A stretch of 26,114 nucleotides of DNA from DATARH01 sp038228485. Lineage in GTDB: Bacteria > Pseudomonadota > Alphaproteobacteria > ATCC43930 > CGMCC-115725. The stretch is taken from contig JBBRPG010000035.1 in the NCBI GenBank assembly GCA_038228485.1, positions 1 through 26,114 on the forward strand. Reading direction: 5' to 3'. The notes below the pieces were generated by a model. That model searched no databases. It had not been told where the DNA came from and saw nothing but the letters and a program-made list of their open reading frames with translations. Position numbers and translations under genes: made by a program. How positions within the stretch are numbered: the first letter of the stretch is position 1; each line of letters opens with the position of its first letter. Positions 1 through 7,887 of the stretch are shown here, one piece after another.

Positions 1-908
1 CTCGGGCTGACCTCGGCCATCGTCATCGCGCCGCTGGTCAGGTAGCGCGCCAGGATGTCGTTGGCGTTGGTCGCCAGCACCAGAAGCTCGATCGGCAGAC
101 CCATCGAACGCGCCAGATGCGCGGCGTAGATATTGCCGAAATTGCCGGTCGGCACGGTGAAGGAGATTGGCCTTGTGGGAGCGCCCAGCGCGAGGCCCGC
201 AGCGACGTAGTAAACAATCTGCGCGGCGATGCGGGCGAAGTTGATCGAGTTCATCGCCGAAAGGCCGAGGTCGCGGCGCAGCGCTGCATCGGCGAACAGC
301 GTCTTCACCAGATCCTGGCAGTCGTCGAAGGTGCCTTCGATGGCGACGGCGTGGGCGTTGGGCGCATCGACCGTCGTCATCTGCCGCCGCTGCACCTCGG
401 AGATGCGGCCGTGCGGGTAGAGAAAAAAAATGTCGATCGACTGGCGGCCGCGGCAGGCGGCGAGCGCGGCCGAGCCGGTATCGCCCGAGGTGGCGCCGAC
501 GATCGTCACCTGCTCGCCGCGCCGCGCCATCGCCGCGTCGAACAGATGGCCGAGCAGCTGCAGCGCCAGATCCTTGAATGCCAAGGTCGGCCCGTGAAAC
601 AGCTCCAAGAGCCACAGATTGCGGTCGAGCTGAACCAGCGGCGTCACCGCCGAGTGAGCGAAACCGCCATAGGCCGCATCGCACATGCGGCGCAGCTCGG
701 CGGGGCCGAAATCGTCGCCGGCGAAGAGACCGACGATGCGCGCCGCCAGCTCGCCATACGAAAGCCCGGCGAGGCCGGCAAAATCCAGCCGCGGCAGCGC
801 CTCGGGCACGTAAAGCCCGCCATCCTCGGCAAGGCCGGCCAGCAGCACGTCCTCGAAGGAATGGGTCGCCGGCGCCGGGCCGGAGTCTCTGGTCGACAGA
901 TAGCGCAT
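1..908 (-). CDS. thrC: Threonine synthase, 3' end beyond window
   Basis: PLP-dependent enzyme that converts O-phosphohomoserine to threonine, the last step of threonine biosynthesis in the cytosol. Translating the minus strand from ATG 908 gives an uninterrupted frame to base 1 (302 codons). It begins MRYLSTRDSGPAPATHSFED and then continues LLAGLAEDGGLYVPEALP, the usual N-terminus of the family. The PLP-lysine motif HGPTLAFKDLALQLLGHLF lies near residues 104-122, followed by GATSGDTGSAA and the phosphate-binding TGNFGNIYA. Full-length proteins are about 460-470 residues, so roughly the last third lies left of the window. No strong ribosome site precedes the ATG (CACTTCGCC), but the family N-terminus fixes the start. 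A low-G+C toxin-antitoxin-like island lies immediately upstream on the same strand, so thrC may have been separated from its ancestral upstream neighbour. Identification is secure. Confidence 0.97.
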   Translation of the reverse strand, partial: MRYLSTRDSGPAPATHSFEDVLLAGLAEDGGLYVPEALPRLDFAGLAGLSYGELAARIVGLFAGDDFGPAELRRMCDAAYGGFAHSAVTPLVQLDRNLWLLELFHGPTLAFKDLALQLLGHLFDAAMARRGEQVTIVGATSGDTGSAALAACRGRQSIDIFFLYPHGRISEVQRRQMTTVDAPNAHAVAIEGTFDDCQDLVKTLFADAALRRDLGLSAMNSINFARIAAQIVYYVAAGLALGAPTRPISFTVPTGNFGNIYAAHLARSMGLPIELLVLATNANDILARYLTSGAMTMAEVSP

Positions 909-963
909 GGGCGAAGTGTATCTTATGGTCTTGATAAAGCGTATCCCCTTGCGCCTTCGGTGC

Positions 964-1010
964 TGTCCTAATCGGAGCCCAGTATCCAATCTGGATAAGA
1001 AGTGTCCTAA
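964..1010. repeat. Short direct repeats flanking a small dyad at the island edge
   Basis: TGTCCTAA occurs at 964-971 and again at 1003-1010; the second copy overlaps the stop codon of the unknown gene that ends at 1007. Between them lies TATCC (983-987), five bases, then GGATA (993-997), a weak hairpin. This sits between the thrC start and the last gene of the low-G+C island. It could be an insertion scar or a weak terminator/regulatory dyad. The repeats are short enough to be chance. Confidence 0.25.
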
Positions 1011-1660
1011 GCTCGTCGCACCGCATGCTCAAGACTTACAAGAAAATTGTAGTGGTCATCGCTAGAAAGTGGGGCGGCACTGAGGTATCGGTTGGGAACC
1101 AACGGCTCAACCACTCTGCGGGTTAACTGCCACGTGGTCTGATACGGATATTGCGTGGGTGGGTGTGGCCCAACATGTAAACTTGTGATGCTCAAACTAC
1201 TGCTTTCCACTCCGAAAGCCTCGGAGGTCACCAATCCCAGCGCGCGCAGTGGAGCGGCGAGATTATCAAAATCGCCATCAACATCGACTATGATGCGGCT
1301 CACATATTTTCGAGGAACGACCGTCATTCTTTCGCGAAATCCAAATTCTTCGGTCGCCCAACGAATAAACTCCTCCAAAACTATATCACTATCACCGGTA
1401 TTTCGGGCGCTAACCAATATACCGTCTGAGTAAATCTCTAACGACATTATAGGTATTTTTACAGTACCGATCTCAGCGAGCCCGGTTTCAAACTTAATCG
1501 TAGTATTAGGCTCATAGGCATTAGGAGGATTAACAAACTTATATTTATTAGCTATTCTTCGCAGCGCATCAACCGGATATACCCCGCTATTAAGCGGACG
1601 CACTTCATCCATAGATATGAGTTGCAGTGATCGGCCTTCTTCGTGGCCAATTAATTTCAT
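1007..1660 (-). CDS. Unknown 217-residue protein, third gene of TA-like island
   Basis: I do not recognise this family. The 217-residue protein is soluble-looking, without signal peptide or membrane segment. It is mixed alpha/beta in character, with a strand-like core around residues 65-85 (KIPIMSLEIYSDGILVSARN), a helix IVLEEFIRWATEEFGF around 93-108 and a second strand YVSRIIVDVDGDF around 119-131. It starts three bases after the stop of the XRE-type gene, so the two are almost certainly cotranscribed. Base composition is strikingly unlike the rest of the window: the 60 bases at 1501-1560 hold 18 G+C (30%), against well over 60% in the neighbours. This suggests recent horizontal acquisition. 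As the third gene of a toxin/antitoxin-like operon it could be an accessory antitoxin, a chaperone, or an unrelated effector guarded by the pair. That is inference from position only. Confidence 0.7.
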   Translation of the reverse strand: MKLIGHEEGRSLQLISMDEVRPLNSGVYPVDALRRIANKYKFVNPPNAYEPNTTIKFETGLAEIGTVKIPIMSLEIYSDGILVSARNTGDSDIVLEEFIRWATEEFGFRERMTVVPRKYVSRIIVDVDGDFDNLAAPLRALGLVTSEAFGVESSSLSITSLHVGPHPPTQYPYQTTWQLTRRVVEPLVPNRYLSAAPLSSDDHYNFLVSLEHAVRRA

Positions 1661-1663
1661 CGG

Positions 1664-2293
1664 TTAGCCTGCTGCAGAATGTATCGTGTTTGAACGCGAG
1701 GCAGGGAGAACAGGAGACAACGGTTCCTTGGCTTTATCATCATTGGCCGGTTTGTCGCTGAGTGGCCTTGGCAAGCCAAACAAGGCGCTCAACCCATTAG
1801 AAAAAATGGGAACGTCAGGCGACAAAACCTTTGAGGGGGAGCGAGGTTCTTTCGGTGCAGAAAACAACGCTTTCAAAGCTCTTTCTTCGCTTTGTCGTTC
1901 GTATTGCTGCGCAAAATCGTCAATCACTTGCTGATCGTATGGCGATGGATTTAGCGCCTCGTCAGATAGGTCACCGGTATACTTGAGGAATGTAGGAAAA
2001 TCTACAAACCGACAGAACAGGGCAATGTTTCGCTTGCGCGCAATTTCAAGCATCGTGCGCAAGGCCCATCCGCCATACGCAGAGCTTTCGAGGCGAGACA
2101 CCACTGTCTGACGCTTGCCAATTTCCGAGCCAAATTCTGACTGAGAAAGTTCGCCTCGAAAATTGCGCATTTGCCTAGCAAGCAGACCGCGCGTGTGGGC
2201 CGCGACGTATCCGTCACGGTAGCGTTTGTCCTGGAATTTCTCCGCAAGCCTCGGAAGCCTAGGGGAATCGACAGGGCTGCGCTCTCCGGCCAT
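1664..2293 (-). CDS. XRE-family helix-turn-helix protein, probable antitoxin/autoregulator
   Basis: A 209-residue protein. Residues about 40-95 form a Cro/C1-type helix-turn-helix: ARQMRNFRGELSQSEFGSEI, then GKRQTVVSRLESSAYGGWAL with a following helix RTMLEIARKRNIAL. The segment before it (DKRYRDGYVAAHTRGLLARQ) matches the lead-in common in XRE proteins of this type. The C-terminal half is Pro/Ser/Lys-rich and probably disordered, which is unusual length for a simple antitoxin. The ATG at 2293 lies inside the upstream toxin-like gene (35-base overlap) and is preceded by GCGGAGTAG, a usable ribosome site, implying translational coupling. By analogy with higBA-type modules it should bind DNA in front of the operon and neutralise the toxin. 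A stand-alone transcription regulator is the alternative. Confidence 0.75.
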   Translation of the reverse strand: MAGERSPVDSPRLPRLAEKFQDKRYRDGYVAAHTRGLLARQMRNFRGELSQSEFGSEIGKRQTVVSRLESSAYGGWALRTMLEIARKRNIALFCRFVDFPTFLKYTGDLSDEALNPSPYDQQVIDDFAQQYERQSEERALKALFSAPKEPRSPSKVLSPDVPIFSNGLSALFGLPRPLSDKPANDDKAKEPLSPVLPASRSNTIHSAAG

Positions 2294-2669
2294 CGTGTTC
2301 TACTCCGCGTTTACGATTTAGTGCTGCATGGCAAGCTGGCCCATAATTTGGGCCGCCATACTTTCTGAAACCGTACAACAGCACGAAATCATCTGTCGTC
2401 CCAAACCCGAGAATTCGTATGTGCACCTTCTCGGGCTTCTTCCTGTCCTCGTCGGGATCGAGCTCGAAATCGATCAGGATTTCTGTCAGACCCAGGCATT
2501 TCCCACGTAGCACCTTGAAGCGACCGCTTTCATCCAGCGATTTATCGCGACCAATGAGTTCCAGTTCCGCATCAACCACAGAGTTGAATTCGGGTGGCAG
2601 CGCAGCGCGCCACGCATCCGGCCCCTCCGCTTTGGAGCCAGGCGGATAATAGCACCGGAAGGGTACCAT
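2259..2669 (-). CDS. RelE/HigB-like (Gp49-type) toxin candidate
   Basis: A 136-residue protein. The second half follows the pattern of RelE/HigB-superfamily ribosome-associated mRNA interferases. KVLRGKCLGLTEILIDFEL (about residues 52-70) corresponds to the strand preceding the active region. VHIRILGFGTTDDFVLLYGF (81-100) corresponds to the usual yRilyf...vvLLhgF core. It is followed by RK and ACHAALNRKRGV, the basic C-terminal helix. Toxin-first order and a 35-base overlap with the downstream XRE gene are typical of higBA modules. The N-terminus (VPFRCYYPPGSKAEGP) is longer than usual for the family. ATG 2669 starts the reading frame just downstream of a candidate promoter/operator. The family assignment rests on pattern only. 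The overlap and partner raise it, but toxicity is inferred. Confidence 0.6.
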   Translation of the reverse strand: MVPFRCYYPPGSKAEGPDAWRAALPPEFNSVVDAELELIGRDKSLDESGRFKVLRGKCLGLTEILIDFELDPDEDRKKPEKVHIRILGFGTTDDFVLLYGFRKYGGPNYGPACHAALNRKRGVEHDGRRAQPCRFP

Positions 2670-2686
2670 CCAAACACATTTTTGTA

Positions 2687-2718
2687 ATACTAGACGGTTC
2701 GGGTGCCTCTGTGTCTAG
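2687..2718 (-). promoter_or_regulatory. Candidate promoter/operator of the toxin-antitoxin-like operon
   Basis: On the minus strand TAGACA (2712-2717) and TAGTAT (2687-2692) resemble -35 and -10 boxes, with a rather long 19-base spacer, ending 17 bases before ATG 2669. A perfect six-base inverted repeat, CTAGAC at 2690-2695 and GTCTAG at 2713-2718, overlaps both boxes. That is the arrangement expected if the XRE protein represses its own promoter. The arms are short and the spacer suboptimal, so this is a candidate only. Confidence 0.35.
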
Positions 2719-2753
2719 ATAGTACCCCTCGCCCGGCCCGTTGAATGCCTTCC

Positions 2754-4343
2754 TTAGCGGTCGAGCCACACGTCCTCCATGCGGTTGCCGTTGTAGATGC
2801 TGTTGATCATCGGCGTGTAGCCCTTGACGTAGGGCTGCCAGCACGTGCCGGAACGGTTGTGGTAGAGCACCGGGCGGGCGACGTCCTCGGCCAGCCGCTT
2901 CTCGATGTCCCAGACCAGCTTCTTGCGCTTTTCCTGGTCGGCTTCCATCGACTGCTGGTCGAAGAGCTTGTCCATCTCCGGGCTGCAATAGCCGTCGTAA
3001 TTGCTTTCCGAACCGCAGACGTAATTCTCGTAAAACGCCTGATCGGGATCGTCGATGCCGTTGCCGGTCAGGTTGAGGCCAATCGAATAATCCTTGCGGA
3101 AGACCTTGGGATACCATTGCGTCGTGTCGACCGGGTCGAGCTCGGCGTCGATGTAAATCTCCTTGAGATGCGACAGCAAGATCACCGCCGGATCGCGGTA
3201 GGGCGGGATGTTGCGGGTCGAGACCTTGAGCGACAGCCGCTTGTTGGGCCCGTAGCCGTGCGCCTCCATGATCTTGCGCGCCTCGGCGCGGCTTTTCTCG
3301 ACATCGGGGCTGTACCCTGGCAGCTGCTCCATCAGGTCGCGCGGCATGCCCCAGATACCCTCGGGCGGCGCCAGCAGCGCGCCGCCGATATCGCCTTTGC
3401 CCTGGGTCAAGGTGTCGATGAACGCCTTGCGGTCGACGGTCAGCGCCACCGCCCGGCGCATTTCCGGGTCATCGAAGGGCGGCGACGAGCGGTTGATGAT
3501 GACATTGCGCTGCACGTTCGACGGCACCAGCGCGCAGGTTGCCTGCGGCGCCTGCTGGCCGATGTCCTTGATCATCGGCACCTGCAGGAAATAGGGCGAG
3601 GTCATGTCGACCTGCCCGGCGACGAACGAGAGAACGCCGGTCGATTGGTTCTTGATGATGGTGTACTCGATGCCGTCGAGGAACGGCCGGCCCGGTTTCC
3701 AGTAATCCGGGTTCTTGACCACCTTGATCGATTCGTTGGGCTTGAACTCGACGAATTTGAAGGGGCCGGTGCCGATCGGCTTCTGCCGCATCTGCGGCGG
3801 CGGCACGTGGCACGGGTAGACCGGCGAGAACCCCGAAGCGAGCAGCGCGATAAACGCCGGCTGCGGCCGCTTGAGGTGGAAGGTGACCTCGGCATCGCCG
3901 CTGGTGGAGACAGAATCGAGGTTGCGGTACCAGGCCTTGCGCGGGTTGACCCGCAGCTTTTCGGGCGCGACGCCGGTCAGCAAATCCCAGGTGCACTTGA
4001 CGTCGGCGGCGGTGAACGGCTTGCCGTCGTGCCATTTGACCCCGCTGCGCAGCTTGAAGGTGAGCGCGGTCTTGGCCTCGTCCCACGACCATTCCGTGGC
4101 GAGGTCGGGGACCACCGATTTGAGGCCGCTCTGCGGCACGTGCTGATCGTACATGACCAGGTTGTTGAACACCCCCATCATCGGCCCCTGGCCGGCGATG
4201 GTCGCCTCCTCGTGGATCGACATGCTGGCCGGGCTGTCGAAGAAATAGACCTTGAGCACGCCGCCCGATTTTTCGGCCAACGCCGGCAAGGCGAGCATCG
4301 CCAGCGCCCAGCCGGCGGCCAATCCGAAACGCATGTAGCGCAT
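2754..4343 (-). CDS. ABC transporter family 5 solute-binding protein (paralogue 1)
   Basis: Periplasmic binding component of a peptide/opine/nickel-type ABC importer (SBP_bac_5 family), 529 residues. The start at 4343 is chosen because GGGGAGG lies seven bases upstream; further in-frame codons to 4406 lack such a site. Residues 1-23 form a signal peptide (MRYMRFG, hydrophobic core, ending ALPALA before EKSGG). The family signature is at about 95-120 (TFKLRSGVKWHDGKPFTAAD then VKCTWDLL), with a conserved GTGPFKFVEFKPNE later and a C-terminal NSIYNGNRMEDVWLDR. The substrate cannot be read from the sequence; the family covers peptides, sugars, metals and other small molecules. It is the last of three tandem homologues, with no permease or ATPase genes in the window. 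It is separated from paralogue 2 by 104 bases. Confidence 0.92.
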   Translation of the reverse strand: MRYMRFGLAAGWALAMLALPALAEKSGGVLKVYFFDSPASMSIHEEATIAGQGPMMGVFNNLVMYDQHVPQSGLKSVVPDLATEWSWDEAKTALTFKLRSGVKWHDGKPFTAADVKCTWDLLTGVAPEKLRVNPRKAWYRNLDSVSTSGDAEVTFHLKRPQPAFIALLASGFSPVYPCHVPPPQMRQKPIGTGPFKFVEFKPNESIKVVKNPDYWKPGRPFLDGIEYTIIKNQSTGVLSFVAGQVDMTSPYFLQVPMIKDIGQQAPQATCALVPSNVQRNVIINRSSPPFDDPEMRRAVALTVDRKAFIDTLTQGKGDIGGALLAPPEGIWGMPRDLMEQLPGYSPDVEKSRAEARKIMEAHGYGPNKRLSLKVSTRNIPPYRDPAVILLSHLKEIYIDAELDPVDTTQWYPKVFRKDYSIGLNLTGNGIDDPDQAFYENYVCGSESNYDGYCSPEMDKLFDQQSMEADQEKRKKLVWDIEKRLAEDVARPVLYHNRSGTCWQPYVKGYTPMINSIYNGNRMEDVWLDR

Positions 4344-4447
4344 GTGCTTGCCTCCCCGTCCCGCTCGCTTCCCGGCTGTCGCGCCGGTTGAAAACGAGGA
4401 TAGCATGCGGTTCGGACGGGTTGGGTATCCCCTGCGGGCAGGCCCGC

Positions 4448-6040
4448 TTATTTATCCATCCAGACGTCTTCCATGCGCCAGCCGTTGTAGATGCTGTTGA
4501 CCTCGAAAGTCAGCCCGTGGACGTAAGGCTGCATGCAGCTGGCGCCGACGGGGTAAAACAGCACCGGCCGCACCGCCGCCTCCGCCAGCTTGCGCTCGAT
4601 CTGCCAGACGATCTGCTTGCGCTTTTCCGGATCGGCCTCGACCGATTGCGCGTCGACCAGCTTGTCGAATTCCGGGTCGCTGTAGCCGGCGTAGTTGCGC
4701 GCCGCGCCGGAGTGGAAATTCTCGTAGTACATCTGGTCGGGATCGTCGACGCCGGTCTCGATCGGCACCGCGCCGATGGTGAAGTCCTTGCGCATGATCT
4801 TGGGATACCACTGGGTGGTGTCGACGACATCGAGTTCGGCGTCGATGTAGATCTCCTTGAGCTGCGCGTTGAGCAGCACCGCCGGCTGGCGCCAGGATGG
4901 AATGTCGCGCGTCGAAATCTTGGTGACCAGCGGCTTGTCGGGGCCGTAGCCGAGCTTTTTCATGATCTCGCGCGCTTCGGCGAGGTTCTTCTGAAAATCC
5001 GGCCCGTAGCCCGGCAGCGTCTTCAGCATCTCCTCGGGCATGCCCCAGACGCCGTTGGGCGGCGGCATCATCGTCGCGCCGATATGTTTGATGCCGCCGT
5101 TGATGATGGTCGAGAACGCGTCGCGGTCGATCCCCAGGGTCATCGCCCGGCGCAATTCTGGATTGTCGAACGGCGGCTTGTGGATGTTGATCAGCATGGT
5201 CCGCGGCACGTTCACCCCGGACATCGAGCACACCGCCTTGGGGGCCTGCTCCTTGAAGTCCTTCAGGGTCGGCGGGGTCACGCCGTAGGGCGAGCCGACA
5301 TCGAACCGCCCGGCGAAAAAGGCCAGGTTGCGCGGCGCGATCTCGCGCATGATGGTGAAATCGATGCCGTCGAGATAGGGCCGGCCCGGTTTCCAATAGT
5401 CCGGGTTCTTGGCCAGCTTGACGTATTCGTTCGGCTTGAACTCGACGAACTTGAACGGGCCGGTGCCGATCGGCTTCAGGCGCATCTCGCGCGCCGGGAC
5501 GTGACAGGGGTAGATCGGGGCCCAGCCCGAGGCGAGCAGCGCCAGCAGCGCCGGCTGCGGGCGTTTGAGATGGAAGGTGACCTCATAGTCGCCCTGGGTG
5601 GTCACCGACTCGACATTCTCGTACCAGGACTTACGCGGGTTGACCCGCAGCTTGTCGGCGCCGAGGCCCATCATCAGGTCCCAGGTGCATTTGACGTCGG
5701 CGGCGGTGAAGGGCTTGCCGTCGTGCCACTTGACCCCCTTGTGCAGCGGGAAGGTGAGGTCCTTGCCGTCCTCGCCCCAACTCCAGCCGGTGGCCAGGTC
5801 GGGGACGATCAGGTCCATCCTGTTCTGCGGCTCATCCTGCTTGTAGAGGACGAGGTTGTTGAACACCGCCATCATCGGCTCTTCGGAGGCGCGCGTGGAT
5901 TCTTCGAGGATCGACATGCTTGCGGGGCTGTCGAAATGCTGAATCTGGAGGATTCCGCCCGATTTCTGGGCGAAAGCCGGCCCGCAAGCGGTCGCCAGTA
6001 ATGCGACGGCCGCCGCCGCAAGGCGCTGCATTCGGATCAT
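4448..6040 (-). CDS. ABC transporter family 5 solute-binding protein (paralogue 2)
   Basis: 530-residue SBP_bac_5 protein, homologous to both neighbours over its whole length. The ATG at 6040 is preceded by GAGAGGAAAC, a good ribosome site; in-frame GTG 6052 is less likely. Residues 1-24 form the signal peptide (MIRMQRLAA..., cleavage after AFA before QKSGG). A Cys at position 19 gives a lipobox-like TAC, but the -3 residue is atypical, so signal peptidase I cleavage is more likely. The family signature LHKGVKWHDGKPFTAADVKC lies at about 99-118, and KPIGTGPFKFVEFKPNEYVK in the middle. It differs from the others in losing the Cys pair of the ENYxCGS...GYC segment (here ENFHSGAARNYAGYSDPEFD), which suggests a divergent pocket or fold stabilisation. 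It was probably duplicated from a common ancestor with its neighbours. Confidence 0.92.
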   Translation of the reverse strand: MIRMQRLAAAAVALLATACGPAFAQKSGGILQIQHFDSPASMSILEESTRASEEPMMAVFNNLVLYKQDEPQNRMDLIVPDLATGWSWGEDGKDLTFPLHKGVKWHDGKPFTAADVKCTWDLMMGLGADKLRVNPRKSWYENVESVTTQGDYEVTFHLKRPQPALLALLASGWAPIYPCHVPAREMRLKPIGTGPFKFVEFKPNEYVKLAKNPDYWKPGRPYLDGIDFTIMREIAPRNLAFFAGRFDVGSPYGVTPPTLKDFKEQAPKAVCSMSGVNVPRTMLINIHKPPFDNPELRRAMTLGIDRDAFSTIINGGIKHIGATMMPPPNGVWGMPEEMLKTLPGYGPDFQKNLAEAREIMKKLGYGPDKPLVTKISTRDIPSWRQPAVLLNAQLKEIYIDAELDVVDTTQWYPKIMRKDFTIGAVPIETGVDDPDQMYYENFHSGAARNYAGYSDPEFDKLVDAQSVEADPEKRKQIVWQIERKLAEAAVRPVLFYPVGASCMQPYVHGLTFEVNSIYNGWRMEDVWMDK

Positions 6041-6089
6041 GTTTCCTCTCACGCGGTGCTAACCAACGACACGGATGCGAAAGACCGCC

Positions 6090-7682
6090 TTAGCGGTCGA
6101 GCCAGACGTCTTCCATCCGCCAGCCGTTGTAGATGCTGTTGACCATGATCGTCAGCCCCTTGACGGCGGGCTGCATGCAGGTCGCGTTGCGGGTGTGGAA
6201 GATGATCGGCCGGGCGCCGTCCTCCTGCAGCTTCTTGTCGATGTCCCAGACCAGCTTCTTGCGCGCTTCCTGGTCGGTCATCATCGACTGCTCGTCGAAC
6301 TTCTTGTCGAGCTCGGGGTTGCAGTAGCCGCTGTAGTTGCGCGCCGAGCCGCAGGCGTAGTTCTCGTAGAACTGCTGGTCGGGGTCGTCGACGCCGCTGC
6401 CGGTGTTGTTGAGCGCGACCGCGTAATCCTTGCGCGTCACCTTGGCGTGCCAATTGGCGGTCTCGATCGTCTCGAGCACCGCATCGACGTAAATCTCCTT
6501 GAGCTGATCGATCAGGATCACCGCCGGGTCGCGGAAGGTGGCGACGTTGCGGGTCGACACCTTGAGCTCGAGCTTTTTGTCGGGGCCGTAGCCGAGCTTT
6601 TTCATCAGCTCGCGGGCCTGTTCGCGGTTCTTCTTTACGTCCGGGTCGTAGCCGGGGATCGTCTGCAGCATCGCGGCCGGCATTCCCCATAGCCCTTCCG
6701 GAGGCGGCAGCATCGCGGCGCCCTCCTTGGCCTCGCCTTCGGTCATGATGTCGATGAACGATTTGCGGTCGATCGCCAGCGCCAGCGCCTTGCGCAGGTC
6801 GGCGTTGTCGAACGGCGGCTTGTCGCGGTTGACCAGCAGATTGGTCGTGCCGTTATTGGTCGCCAGCACGCAGGTCGCGTTCGGCGCCTGCTTGGCGATG
6901 TCGCGCACCAAAGGCGGGGTGACGCTGTAGGGCCAAGTGACGTCGAACTGCCCGGCGATAAACCCGAGGATCGCGGTCGAGCGGTTGGGGACGATGTCGT
7001 ACTCGATGCCGTCGAGATAGGGCCGCCCCGGCTTCCAGTAATCCGGGTTCTTGGTCACCTTGATGTACTCGTTGGGCTTGAACTCGGCGAATTTGAACGG
7101 GCCGGTGCCGATCGGCTTGGTGCGCATGTCCTTGGGCGAGACGTGGCACGGATAGATCGGCGAATAGCCCGAGGCGAGCAGGGTCAGCAGCGCCGGCTGC
7201 GGCCGCTTAAGGTGAAAGACCGCCTCAAAATCGCCGTTGGCGGCGACCTCGGCGACGTTGTTGTACCACTCCTTGCGCGGGTTGCCGCGGAGCTTGGCCT
7301 CGCCCTTTCCTTGCAGCAGGTCGAAGGTGCATTTGACGTCGGCGGCGGTGAACGGCTTGCCGTCGTGCCATTTGACCCCGTGGCGCAGCTTAAAGGTCAG
7401 GTCCTTGCCGTCCTCGCCCCAGGCCCAGCTTTCGGCGAGATCGGGGACGATGGACTGCATGCTGTTCTGGGCAACGTCCTGCTTGTAGAGCACGAGATTG
7501 TTGAAGACGCCCATCATCGGGGTGACGACCGAATAAGTCGCCTCCTCGTGGATCGACATGCTCGCCGGGCTGTCCCAATGCTGCATCTTGAGAATGCCGC
7601 CCGATTTCTGGGCGACGGCCGGCGCGCCGGCAAAAGCGAGCGTCGCCACGGCCGCGGCGGCCCAAATATGCTGCTTTGTCAT
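6090..7682 (-). CDS. ABC transporter family 5 solute-binding protein (paralogue 3)
   Basis: 530-residue SBP_bac_5 protein and first gene of the tandem trio. ATG 7682 is chosen for the strong GGAGG seven bases upstream. Residues 1-24 form the signal peptide (MTKQHIWAAAAVATLAFAGA, cleavage after AVA before QKSGG). The family signature KLRHGVKWHDGKPFTAADVK lies at about 97-116. GTGPFKFAEFKPNEYIKVTK and the C-terminal NSIYNGWRMEDVWLDR are shared with the paralogues. The Cys-containing ENYACGSARNYSGYCNPELD segment is like that of paralogue 1, so paralogues 1 and 3 share a possible disulfide that paralogue 2 lacks. The gap to paralogue 2 is 49 bases, consistent with one transcript starting in the 7683-7887 interval. 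The ligand is unknown. Confidence 0.92.
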   Translation of the reverse strand: MTKQHIWAAAAVATLAFAGAPAVAQKSGGILKMQHWDSPASMSIHEEATYSVVTPMMGVFNNLVLYKQDVAQNSMQSIVPDLAESWAWGEDGKDLTFKLRHGVKWHDGKPFTAADVKCTFDLLQGKGEAKLRGNPRKEWYNNVAEVAANGDFEAVFHLKRPQPALLTLLASGYSPIYPCHVSPKDMRTKPIGTGPFKFAEFKPNEYIKVTKNPDYWKPGRPYLDGIEYDIVPNRSTAILGFIAGQFDVTWPYSVTPPLVRDIAKQAPNATCVLATNNGTTNLLVNRDKPPFDNADLRKALALAIDRKSFIDIMTEGEAKEGAAMLPPPEGLWGMPAAMLQTIPGYDPDVKKNREQARELMKKLGYGPDKKLELKVSTRNVATFRDPAVILIDQLKEIYVDAVLETIETANWHAKVTRKDYAVALNNTGSGVDDPDQQFYENYACGSARNYSGYCNPELDKKFDEQSMMTDQEARKKLVWDIDKKLQEDGARPIIFHTRNATCMQPAVKGLTIMVNSIYNGWRMEDVWLDR

Positions 7683-7887
7683 CGTGTTTCCTCCGAAGCC
7701 CACCCCGCCGGACTGAGGCCGGTTCTGTCGTTTGCGGCCCGACCCGCGGTTGCACGAAGGCGGCGCCGGCGAACATTACTATATCCTTACGTGCGCATCC
7801 GACAGCAAATCTCCGCCGCCGAATCCAAGCCCCGCCAGGCGCGATCTGAGCTAGGCTGGCCCACCCACTCCGAGAAGGATCGGCGGC
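7683..7887. promoter_or_regulatory. Divergent intergenic region between binding proteins and dehalogenase
   Basis: 205 bases between two divergently transcribed genes, so promoters for both must lie here or upstream. The only AT-rich patch is 7775-7790. On the minus strand it reads TATAGT at 7778-7783, a possible -10 box, but no convincing -35 is at the right distance. The dehalogenase has GAGAAGGATC just before ATG 7888 as its ribosome site. A shared regulator is plausible but no clear operator is visible. Confidence 0.35.

Noticed and set aside
117..971. 284-residue plus-strand reading frame at the left edge
   Set aside because: It is antisense to thrC, whose PLP-lysine and phosphate-binding motifs are unmistakable on the minus strand.
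2745..6001. Long plus-strand reading frames of about 540 residues opposite the solute-binding proteins
   Set aside because: They are antisense to clear SBP_bac_5 genes, show repetitive Arg/Val/Asp/His-rich composition and no family motif. The G+C-biased third positions of the real genes explain the lack of stops.
4448..6040. Lipoprotein call for solute-binding protein 2 based on the Cys at residue 19
   Set aside because: The -3 position is Ala, not the usual Leu/Val/Ile, and an AFA signal peptidase I site follows immediately, as in its paralogues.
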